64,000 bases of DNA from Schizochytrium sp. TIO01 (lineage: Eukaryota; Sar; Bigyra; Thraustochytrida; Thraustochytriidae), in the NCBI GenBank assembly GCA_004764695.1, contig SMSO01000036.1, positions 1,012,001 through 1,076,000 of the forward strand, written 5' to 3'. Each line of letters opens with the position of its first letter. Position 1 is the stretch's first letter. Below are positions 54,893 to 64,000 of the stretch, piece after piece. A model generated the notes under the pieces. The model searched no databases. It was given only the letters and a program-made list of their open reading frames with translations, and had not been told where the DNA came from. Made by a program: the position numbers and the translations under genes.

Positions 54893-56365
54893 TTAAAAGT
54901 GCTTGTTAGTCCAGCGGCAGTGGTACATCTCACCACGGGGCTTATCCTTGCGCTCGAAGGTGTGGCTGCCGAAGAAGTCACGCTGGGCCTGCACAAGAGC
55001 GGCGCCAGGGAGAGTCTCGCGGCGGTACTGGTCGTAGTAAGAAAGGCAAGCCATCATGGATGGTGCCGGGAGTCCGGTAGCAGCACAGAGGGACACAATG
55101 CGGCGCCAGGACTTCTGCTTAGCGGCGATCTCCTCCTTGAACTCAGAGTCGATGAGAAGGTTGGCAAGATCGGGGTCACGGTCGTACGCCTCCTTGATGC
55201 GGTGAAGGAACTTTGCGCGGATAATGCATCCACCAAGCCAAATGCGAGCGCATTCACCGAGGTCAACGTTCCAGTCGCGCTCGCGGGAAGCCTCGCGGAT
55301 GAGGTTGAGTCCCTGAGCGTACGAGCAGATCTTAGTGCAGTAGAGAGCGTTGCGAACATCCTGAATGAGCTGCTCCTTGTCGATCTCGGGCATCTGGGTG
55401 GGTCCATCGAGAAGAGGGGCCATGACAGAGCGAGCGTCCTTGTCGGAGGCAATGTAGCGAGCGTCAAGAGCAGCGCTCATACCACCGGCAGCAACGCCGT
55501 GCTCAGCTGCAGACTGCACGGTCATGCGTCCAGTACCCTTAGATCCAGTGCGGTCGAGGACCATGTCGAGAACGTAGCGGGACTCGTTGCTCTCGAGCTT
55601 CTCGCCGTTGTCATGGTACACATCGGTATCGCGCTTGGCAAGGATCTTGCTGGTGATCTCAATGAGGAAGGAGTCGAGCTCAGCCTTGTTCCAGTCGCCA
55701 AAGACCTTGGCCAACTCGTCGTTGTCAAGGCCTCCAACAGTCTTGAGGATGGTGTAAGCCTCACCGATGCCCTCCATGTCAGAGTACTCGATACCGTTGT
55801 GGACCATCTTGACGTAGTTGCCGGAGCCAGGGCCTCCGATGTAGGTGGTGCAGGGGCCAGCCTCGGTCTGGGCAGCGACCTTCTGAATGATGGGCTCGAT
55901 CAGGTCGTAAGCCTCGCGAGGGCCACCGGGCATGAGAGAGGGGCCGTTACGTGCGCCCTCCTCACCGCCGGAGACACCCATGGCGAGGTACATAATGCCC
56001 TTCTCCTTGCAGGTCTCGCCACGGCGGACGGAGTTCTCGAACCATTCGTTACCACCGTCAATAAGAACGTCACCCTCCTCGAGGTACTGAAGGAAGAGGT
56101 CGATGCAGGAATCAACGGGGGCACCAGCCTTCACGAGGAACATAACCTTACGGGGCTTGGCGAGGGAGTCGATGAACTCCTTGGGGTCCTTGTAGCCCTT
56201 GAGGTTGGAGGCGTTGGCGCCGAGCTCCTTCTCAGCGCGAGAGACGCACTCATCAACCTTAGAGGGGGAGCGGTTGCACACGGAGATGGAGAAGCCCTTC
56301 TCGGCAACGTTGAGGGCGAAGTTCTGGCCCATGACGGCCAGGCCGTAGAGTCCGAACTCGGCCAT
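54893..56365 (-). CDS. gnd: 6-phosphogluconate dehydrogenase, decarboxylating
   Basis: A 490-residue enzyme that oxidises and decarboxylates 6-phosphogluconate to ribulose 5-phosphate, making NADPH in the pentose phosphate pathway. The N-terminal Rossmann domain has GLYGLAVMGQNFALNVAEKG and NRSPSK, the latter typical of NADP-dependent forms. Downstream are ILIDGGNEWF-type VLIDGGNEWF, the family signature GVSGGEEGARNGPSLMPGG, the substrate-site KMVHNGIEYSDM with catalytic Lys, and the all-helical domain (LYCTKICSYAQGLNLIREAS). Length equals the usual 480-490 residues, with no insertion or deletion seen. Codons are strongly biased to C or G in third position, more than in neighbouring genes, as for a highly expressed gene. 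The C-terminus is TNKHF, with no peroxisomal SKL signal. No mitochondrial or plastid presequence is present. Confidence 0.97.
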   Translation of the reverse strand: MAEFGLYGLAVMGQNFALNVAEKGFSISVCNRSPSKVDECVSRAEKELGANASNLKGYKDPKEFIDSLAKPRKVMFLVKAGAPVDSCIDLFLQYLEEGDVLIDGGNEWFENSVRRGETCKEKGIMYLAMGVSGGEEGARNGPSLMPGGPREAYDLIEPIIQKVAAQTEAGPCTTYIGGPGSGNYVKMVHNGIEYSDMEGIGEAYTILKTVGGLDNDELAKVFGDWNKAELDSFLIEITSKILAKRDTDVYHDNGEKLESNESRYVLDMVLDRTGSKGTGRMTVQSAAEHGVAAGGMSAALDARYIASDKDARSVMAPLLDGPTQMPEIDKEQLIQDVRNALYCTKICSYAQGLNLIREASRERDWNVDLGECARIWLGGCIIRAKFLHRIKEAYDRDPDLANLLIDSEFKEEIAAKQKSWRRIVSLCAATGLPAPSMMACLSYYDQYRRETLPGAALVQAQRDFFGSHTFERKDKPRGEMYHCRWTNKHF

Positions 56366-56945
56366 TTTTCTGGAAAGCGTGCTTGCGAACTAAAACCTTA
56401 GCTGGGATATCCTATCTGCAAGTGAGCCGAAGGCGATCGTGTGCAAATCATTACAATATATACGTAGCGATGCCAGTTTTGATCTTCAAAGTTAGTTTTC
56501 ATAGGTCCTGAGTTGAGTTTTTCTTAGCAACCATTCCCTTTTCTCTAGCCCTCATCATTCGGCACCGTTTCCTTTCTTCTCTGATTTCACTGAGATAATC
56601 GTTGTCGATTCGTGGATGAGTAAAATATGTATCGAGGTTTGGCCAATTTTGCTTTACTTCACTTTACTTGTTTGCACAATCAAGTAAAGTATGTGTGATC
56701 AGTTCTGCTCGCCTACCCCCAAGTGCCATCTATCCTTTGCTCTGGGCTTTATGGTTTTTTGCATTCGACAGCTTTCTTGAAGGGTGAACGACTCTCAAGA
56801 GTGGTTTTTCACCCGGCAGCAAAAGCGCGTAAGCCAGTATAAAGTGATTAAATAATCAGGCCAAACAATGCTCATAGTGACGGCAACTCAGGGTGCTGTT
56901 CTGTCCGCTCCTTTCATGACCGAGCTGCCGTACATATGCTCTGCC

Positions 56946-56980
56946 TACGTAGCTCAGAGCCCATCGCTCAGAGCTACGTA
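56946..56980. repeat. Perfect 10-bp inverted repeat
   Basis: TACGTAGCTC (56946-56955) and GAGCTACGTA (56971-56980) are exact reverse complements around a 15-base loop. It lies about 580 bases upstream of the 6-phosphogluconate dehydrogenase start. Confidence 0.75.
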
Positions 56981-57319
56981 AATCAGCAAGGACAATTGCT
57001 TTGATATGATGATAGCTACGAAAGAAGCGGAAAGCAAAGAAGCTCCAAAGATAGACAGACCACTCATGATGTGATCATATTGAGCTAGAAAACTTTGCAA
57101 AGAAGCTCCTTTCCTTCTGATTGGCAGCGGCGGCCTGTTCACCTACGCCTCTTCGTCGCTATGCATCTGCTGTCCCTACCCTGCGCTCCGCTCTGCACGC
57201 TTTCTTTCGCTCCGTCGGTCCTTCGCGAGCTTCATCCGCCATTCATAAAACCAAAAATATCAGCGGCCATTTCCAAACCAGCATCCATTACTCTATCCAT
57301 CAACAACTCATCGACCGGC

Positions 57320-57640
57320 TAGCCAGCCAGCCAGCCAGCCAGCCATCCAGACAGCCAGCCTCGGCAGCGCAGTCGCCGCCACGTGTAGCTCCGCCTCCCG
57401 CGCCGCGTGCCTCTCGCCGCGAGTCGTCTCGCGCAGACGTACCTGAGGATCGATCGGGGTCTGAAGTCCAAATCACGAAGGAAGAAACAAATTAAGAAAC
57501 AGAAACAATTAAAGAAACAATCGAATGAATAAAGAAAGAAAGAAAAAAAAGAAAGAAAGAACAAACAAACAAACAAACAAACAAACAAACAAACAAAATG
57601 AATGAATGACTAAAAATGAATGAATGAATGACCAAAAATG
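57320..57640. repeat. CCAG, AAAG, AAAC and GAAT repeats
   Basis: CCAG units at 57320-57360, GAAA units at about 57530-57560, about nine AAAC units at 57560-57597 and GAAT units from 57599 to 57640. No gene is present. Confidence 0.85.
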
Positions 57641-57972
57641 AGTGAATTAGATTCTTCAATAACTGTAGAGGGAATGAATAGCTCGGAATAACTCGATCGA
57701 TACACGCGATAAAACTCGCCAAAGCTCGAGGAGATAAAAGCACGCCTACGCCCGAGCGCCAGAGAAGCCGAAGCAGGATGGGGAGACACAGAAGCTGCTG
57801 ATCGTTGCTGGAAAGGAGGAAGGAGGAAGAAGAAGGTTGCGGTATCAATCAGCAGACAATCAAAATTAACCTGTTTGAGGGAATTCATGAATTATGATCG
57901 ATGCCATACATACTACAATTGATCATTTAGTTTTCAACTCAATTTTTCTTTCCACTTTTGTGATAATTTATA

Positions 57973-58006
57973 AATTAATTAATTAATTAATTAATTAATT
58001 AATTAA
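57973..58006. repeat. Self-complementary (AATT)n repeat
   Basis: Eight AATT units that can fold on themselves on either strand. Confidence 0.9.
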
Positions 58007-58608
58007 AGGTAAAATGCGATGGCTCCCTTCATTAAGCACGACAGGAGAAAAGATTGACTGACTGACTAATAATGCGATGATTCGTCGCAGAAGATCATCA
58101 CAGTGAATGCGATGCGCAAATGATTGATCTCTGGGGCTCGCCGAGCAAAGGAACAGGAAAACGATCGATACGTGGGACGCAGATATTGGCGGGGCCGAAG
58201 GAGCGAAATAGCACAGAAAAATCAGCGATCGGGGCTGAGGATCGTCTTTTCCTTTCGTCGTTTCGTTGACTGACTGGGAAAAGCACTCCATCGATAATTG
58301 ACTTTCCTTTCCTGTTAAAAAAAAAGAAACAAAAACAACGAAAACAAAACAAAAATGGTTTATGTTTTTAGCCAAGTATTGATTGTGCAACGCTGCTGCA
58401 TCTGCTCGCTTATTCAAGAACCTATTTTTCTCACATGCTCGCCAACTTTGAGGGACGATCAAATGGTCTTCTCGCGTTGCCGCGCTTCGTCCATCATTCC
58501 TCCCATCCTTAAAATCCGAGCAAACAGCAGCAAAGGCAGGAATGAACGAGTTTTCGATCGAGCTGTCTCCTTTTCCCATATTCCGCCATCTCAAGTTATC
58601 TTCTCACC

Positions 58609-58690
58609 GACAATATCAATGACAATATCAATGACAATATCAATGACAATCATATCAATATCAATATCAACAACAATATCAATGTCAATT
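58609..58690. repeat. 12-bp minisatellite (GACAATATCAAT)n
   Basis: Three good tandem copies of a 12-base unit are followed by shortened ATATCA units. CAAT units follow at 58833-58889, and CTAT units at 59104-59136. Confidence 0.88.
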
Positions 58691-59480
58691 GGTGCATTCA
58701 TAAAAAGACTCAGCAAAACGTTCTTTCTTTCCTTCCTTTCTTTCTCTTTTCCCAACTTAAAGCCTCAAAAAAGAAAGAGGAAAGAAAAGAGAAAAGGGCA
58801 AACAAACAAACAAATAAAAAACCAACAAATAAACAATCAATCAATCAATCAATCAATCTATCAATCAATCAATCAATCAGTCAGTCGGTCAACCAAAAAG
58901 CAATGCATTCATCACCACTCCATGGATTCCATCCGCAGCGTCTCCGCCCTTTCCGGCCCCGAGGCCCGGGCGTCGAGGTCGCCTGGAGAACTCGCAAGAC
59001 TCCAGCGGGTTTATGGCGCGATAGGGAAAATATAGGGAATAAAGAGGGAAAAGGGAAGGACCCAAAGGAAACCAAAAAGGAAAAGGGAGACAAAACTTAT
59101 TACTCTATCTATCTATCTATCTATCTGTCTATGTATTTACCAATTTATTTTTAATACTAACTAACCAATTAACTAAAATGTTTTTAATGAATTCGTTAAT
59201 TGTTTTAAGTAATAAATTATATTTAATAATAATAAAATTAAGTGCTTTTATTTCTTTGTTGCTTTGGTGCGTTTGAGCCTTTGATTGTATGACGATCTCT
59301 TTCGCGATTTCATAAAAGGCTCAATTAAAAATGCTCTCTTTGCGGTAAAACTGATACGTACGTACGTATGTACGAATGTATAAATATATGTATGTGTGTA
59401 TGTTGAGGTTTGCTTTGGTTTTGAGGAGAACTTGGAGAGGATAACATGAAAGAGAGTACAGTTTGCAAACAAACTACAGA

Positions 59481-59555
59481 GTTGCAAACTACAGAGTTGC
59501 AAACTACAGAGTTGCAAACTACAGAGTTGCAAACTACAGAGTTGCAAACTACAAA
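59481..59555. repeat. 15-bp minisatellite (GTTGCAAACTACAGA)n
   Basis: Five perfectly spaced 15-base units, the last with one change. Because 15 is a multiple of three, both strands stay open (LQTTE repeats on plus, LQLCS on minus), but the flanks do not look coding. Confidence 0.92.
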
Positions 59556-59727
59556 GTTTACAGCAGAGGAGGTAATTGAGTTAGACGAAGGAGGAGTCCA
59601 CGAAGAAGAAAGTCAAGCTTCGAGCGAAGCATCGACGCCCAATCAGTCAGCACACTGGACGTCATGACTTCGCTTCGCTTCGGTTGGTCCTCCGATTCCC
59701 CGTCTTTGACGCTCTCTCTCTCTCTAT

Positions 59728-60233
59728 TTCTGATCAAACAAACAAACAAACAAATAAACAAACCACTCTCGTGCAATAATTTGGGTCCTTGTCGGCGCAA
59801 TGTCGCTGCTCCAGAGCCCTATGGGTACCTTAGGTACTGATTCCCTGTGCATCGCTGTCTGTCCACACTTAGAGCTCCATTATGGTGTTCTTGTTTCTCA
59901 TCTTATGCTGCTCTTCGCAATTCTCGCAAGGCTGTCCACAGAACGAGGATGTGCAATCAAAAGCGCATTCAATCAATCAGCTAAACAAACCACCAATCAA
60001 ACAATCAAACAAGCAAGCAAACAAACAAACAAACACTCAAACGCACAGCTGAGCAGAGACAAGCACCACCAGGGCCTCCGCGACAATGACGAACCGATGA
60101 TGAATTGACTGTCAATCGCCAGAACATGCATGAATGAATGAATTTATGAATGAATGAATGAATTACAAAATGAATTACAAAATGAATTACAAAATGAATT
60201 ACAAAATGAATAAATGAATGAATGAGTTACAAG
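59728..60233. repeat. AAAC, AAGC and 12-bp AATTACAAAATG repeats
   Basis: AAAC units at 59728-59763 and again at about 59990-60033 mixed with AAGC units, then GAAT units and four copies of the 12-base unit AATTACAAAATG (about 60160-60211), ending in more GAAT units. Confidence 0.85.
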
Positions 60234-63200
60234 AACAGCATCAACTGCGCCATGAAATCCATCGGCAAAGGCGCCTCAGTCAGCTTGGAAAGCAGCAGTA
60301 GACAAGCAATAGTGGCGGCCACGGCGACGACAATGAGGCGAACTTGAAGAGTGAAGAACAGGTGTCATCAATAAGCTCCGGAAACACCCGAGGTGAGGGG
60401 AAGGACCGACGCAGTGAGTCACTCAACTCACTCAGTCGCTGCTGCTTTGCCTATTATACGGCTTATAAGTTTGGCGCAGAACAGGGCAAGAACCTTGAAG
60501 CACGCCTGCACACGCTCGCACGCACGCACGCAAGCAAGCAAATGCTGGCACCTTTGGGCGTCGCGAACATTGCTGTGGTGCGGGTACCTTCTTCAAGATG
60601 CCAAGCACAGGCTCTTCATGGATTGCTTGAGCAATCGAATGGATGATGAAGGATGAGGTATCATAAAGAACACTTTCCTTTTAAAAAAGTTTTTTTTTTC
60701 ATTAAAAGATAATTTTGATTAAGAATATCCTTCCTTAGTTCTGAAAAAGTAAAAGGATATGATATATTTAGGCTTTTCCTTTCTTAAGGAACGAACTTGG
60801 GATAATCATGAGTGATGTTTAAGAGAAATAAACCTTGCAAAGACTTGACATAATAACGAAAGCATCAGCAAGGCATCCTTGCCATCGACACCCTCAAAAG
60901 CTCACAGCTTCTTTCGCCGATTGAGACAGATTAGGATCAGAGAGTTCGCCATTTCATGAGCAATAACTCCCTTTGGTCGGTGCCGTCTGTTTCTTTTTCT
61001 TCTGGCTTACCTATAAAGATTGTAGGGTATGGAAACCTATCTCAACGACATGAACGAAGCAAGTTGAATCTACATGTGAACCGGCATCGTCTGCGACGTG
61101 GTTGTTGTGCATAGCTTGGATGGTTTAGAGGACAATGCCGTGGCCACGTATCTTGTTTACCAATAACGTATCCTTACCTTGGTGGTCCGCCAGAGCCCTC
61201 ACGATGCAGCAGTGTGAGCGAGCACGTGACCGCCTCCTCCTGAAGATGGTTCTTGGTTCTTCACTCTCTGACAGAGTGCGAAGAATGTTTCTCAAGCGAA
61301 TGGCCCATGAGCCCTGCAAAAAGTATGCCGATGGCCCAAGCAAGCTACACAGCGTGCAAGCCACAGCAGGATAGGATAGCAGCAAAAACTAGCTCCCAAG
61401 GTTGAAGTCTTGCCTTGCATCAATGGAGGCAGCTTCTGGCCCTGCCTTGTTAACGGGCTCAGAGAAAGCAGTGAAGACTGCCAGTGGCTACCGTGGTCTG
61501 AATATATTGGCAGCCCGAGCCGCGCTGCAAGCAGCCCCGCGACTCATGAAGAACTCCAATACGCCACCGAAGAGAACTAACTTTCCAAGGTTGTAAAACG
61601 ATGTTTAATCTAAATGACAAAGAACTTGAAACTAAATAAATATTTTCGTCGGTACCTTATTTCTTCTTCAGAACAAAAGGAAGGAATTGAGATTCTGAAT
61701 TGAATGGAGTAAAATACAGTATTCCACCGTACAACTTTGCGCCATGCAATGCAGAAGTTCATCGTCATGCTAGAGTATGACTCCATATGGTCACAGTCAC
61801 AGATAAATGGATGAGGTTAAATTTGGGCCTGATCAGCATTGGGCTTTTTTAGAGTGCGGGCTCCCATCACTCAGTCTGACAAGACGATGCAAGAGTGTAT
61901 GAAAATAAGGTGTACCGTAAGGTTGGAACACCTCCGAATTTTACTCGTGGGAGGGTGGGAAACTCCTCGAAGTTATAGTCTCTAAGAGCTGCAATGTTCG
62001 TAAAAATGCATGGTACACGCAGAGCACTTCAACAATATCACGACAAATTGTTGGCGGTCTTGGATGACTTAGGTCGAGAGAGTCCAACCGTGTTGAAATA
62101 TTTTCATATTTATAGGTAACCCTTACCATTGTCCGCATTATATTTATAGATCCCCAATTTTAACAGTAGGACAGTGATGAATATAGAACTACAACTCTAT
62201 GGTTCTACATGTACCAACATAAATTTTAGAGATAAAACAAGTATCCCTAATTTCAAACTAGATCAGCAGGAACTCCAGACTTATGTGGGCAATCTGAATA
62301 CCGCTTGAACCCTACTCTAGGCAGAATTGTTTGATCTCAAGATTGTGGTCGTAGTGGACGAAATACCCAGACGCAAGATTGCTACTAACCTAAAAAAGCA
62401 AGAATTGGAAACTTTAACACCCCTATCGAGCAACACTGCATCGACCGATATCTCCTTCCTTCCTCTGCGCTGTTCAAGACTCGCATGATGGTCTGGCCCA
62501 TACAAAACGGGCTGCCTCTAATGCGATCCACCGTTTTCATCGCAGCAAGGGACAAAACGCTCCTAGATTCTTAATTATTTTAAAATCTTTTTAATTCTTC
62601 TTCTAATAATATTTTAATTGTACGACTATGTTTAATACTTTTAATTTGAAAATAAAAATAAAATAAGGATAAATATCATGGATTATCTTTTTAAATGATG
62701 CAAATCATAACAAAATCCTCATCGATCAATGAGTATTTAAAGTGCTAACTACTAACTACTATTGCAACCTATACACTTTCTAATCGCACTTAAACCGTGA
62801 CTCATAAAGAAACAACTTCGCAATTAACATATTTTAACGAACCCACCCCTACTCGAAAGCCTATGCTGCCTCTACTAGGGATATAACGGGCATTTATTTC
62901 ACTAATGTTCACTTTGGGAATGGCCTTCTGGGTGTTCTCTCAGAAGAAGTCAGAGTCCTTCCTCAAGAGCTTTCCCATAAGAGCGCCTTCTTCCAGGCTG
63001 CTTGGAACTTGCTCGTTGACGGCGCATTGACGGATTGCTCTCAAGTTTTGCGATGAACTATTTGGAACCAGGGAACACGATGCGAACACAGCTTGGTCTT
63101 CAAGTTTGGTTGGTGACCATCAGCGTAGCAGGTCATATATAATTACCGATGACTACCCAGGTGCCTTGGTATCTGCTTAGCTGATGCCCGGTCTTAGGCT

Positions 63201-64000
63201 ATTTGGGTTCTTGCTCTTCGATGAATTGCGTGAACTTGAAGTGGGAGATGTGCGCGTGGAGATCACTTGTAAAGATTGGTTTAAGGAAAAGTAAATCCTT
63301 CATCGCTCCGAATAACAAGCAGGACGAACTTTGACCTCGAAATGGCGAAGGATATGAGAAATGTGCCGTCATGAAATCTTCGAGCTAACGGAGGATGATG
63401 ATACTACTTCGTTTAAGTAGGGCCTTTTGTGCTTGCTTAGCTCCTTTAAAAGTTAAAGCTTGCCCTGCTAGAGTGAATACAGATAGAGTAAGTGCAGACT
63501 TGGGTCAAGTCAGGCAAAGAGCATCTACATTGACAGAAGACAGCATCATCTCACTAATATCCGCATACCGTAACGAATGCCATTGTGGACTTCAGAGTAT
63601 AATATCAAAAAGGGTATTAGATGGAGCGCGAAGCTGTACCGAGGTCGAAGAAGACAATTATATTAGTCTTATTTAATTGCGAGGTTATAATTTATACTAA
63701 TTAACCCTGTACCCGCGCTCCAAAACCATAGCGTGAAATACCAAGGGCGTGGAGAACATCACCGAAGTTCGGGTTTGACAATTGTTTTCATTCATATGCT
63801 TTTGCAGACTCTTGCTCAAGAGATGAAAGAGAAACAGGATGAATAACTCCTCGTTCCAATTTACTTTTTCTAAAACTAGTTCATAACAGCGCTTGGGAAG
63901 AGAGTAGTAGTCTAAAGTTTCATGAAAGACTGTTTAATTATGTTACTTTGAATTGTTCTGCTCGTTTTAAAATTAATAACTCAGATAATGACTTCATGGT

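Larger units (their letters stand above)
56366..64000. other. Repeat-rich distal spacer, no gene supported
   Basis: After the dehydrogenase promoter no gene is supported to the end of the window. Short frames under about 230 codons overlap simple repeats or lie on both strands. The part from 60.7 to 64 kb has fewer repeats; frames such as 61135-61374 (+) and 63395-63676 (+) look protein-like only in part and match no family I know. The minus-strand stretch 63,150-63,300 has short protein-like segments broken by stops, perhaps an eroded element. Confidence 0.5.

Noticed and set aside
54800-56401. 533-codon open frame on the plus strand across 6PGDH
   Set aside because: It lies antisense to a strongly conserved enzyme whose G/C-ending codons remove stops from the opposite strand. 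The translation has no domain.
58355-59035. 226-codon plus-strand frame
   Set aside because: Most of it is translation of AATATC, CAAT and AAAC repeats.
63150-63300. Minus-strand segment resembling a decayed retroelement
   Set aside because: Stops interrupt every frame and no reverse transcriptase, integrase or terminal repeat motif is present.
1-64000. CRISPR array, prophage, rRNA, telomere array
   Set aside because: Tandem repeats present are uninterrupted microsatellites or minisatellites without unique spacers, and no rRNA or telomere-type repeat is visible.

Overview
The window looks like nuclear DNA of a protist. Twelve genes can be supported, and nearly all read as single uninterrupted frames on both strands. 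Several encode eukaryote-only proteins: a POT1-type telomere protein, RNase P/MRP subunit p30, a DNAJC3-type ER co-chaperone and a TTLL9-type tubulin glutamylase. TTLL9 points to a motile cilium. Few introns, compact gene pairs, animal-like families and long microsatellite-rich spacers would suit a thraustochytrid-like stramenopile. That placement is inference; no organelle, rRNA or tRNA gene is visible to anchor it.

Layout. From 1 to about 12.4 kb there is no convincing gene. The stretch is packed with tetra-, penta-, hexa- and decanucleotide repeats and has one GC-rich block near 2.1-2.6 kb. From 12.4 to 56.4 kb lies a gene island: POT1-like (-), calcineurin-like phosphatase/5'-nucleotidase with EF-hands (+), coiled-coil protein (-), secreted trypsin with acidic repeats (+), Sec14-like protein (-), large acidic/basic nuclear protein (+), DNAJC3-like (-), RPP30 (+), DNAJC17-like (-), WD-like/MORN/zinc protein (-), TTLL9-like (-), PUB-domain protein (-), SLC25 carrier (+) and 6-phosphogluconate dehydrogenase (-). 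Gene-poor gaps within the island lie at 20.7-24.2, 44.1-50.3 and 51.3-53.3 kb. From 56.4 kb to the end the sequence returns to repeat-rich spacer.

Two genes are broken in the sequence as given. The TTLL9 homologue changes frame at a GTT-TGA site inside its conserved N-terminal region. The large nuclear protein changes frame at the start of a GAA-repeat tract. Either break may be an assembly error, a real mutation or, for TTLL9, recoding. For six genes the longest open frame begins at a non-ATG codon, so I chose an internal ATG from Kozak context and family alignment.

The genes do not form one pathway. They cover housekeeping functions (pentose phosphate pathway, tRNA 5' processing, ER folding, telomere capping, peroxisomal or mitochondrial transport, lipid transfer), one secreted protease and one ciliary enzyme. 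No CRISPR array, provirus or intact transposon was seen.
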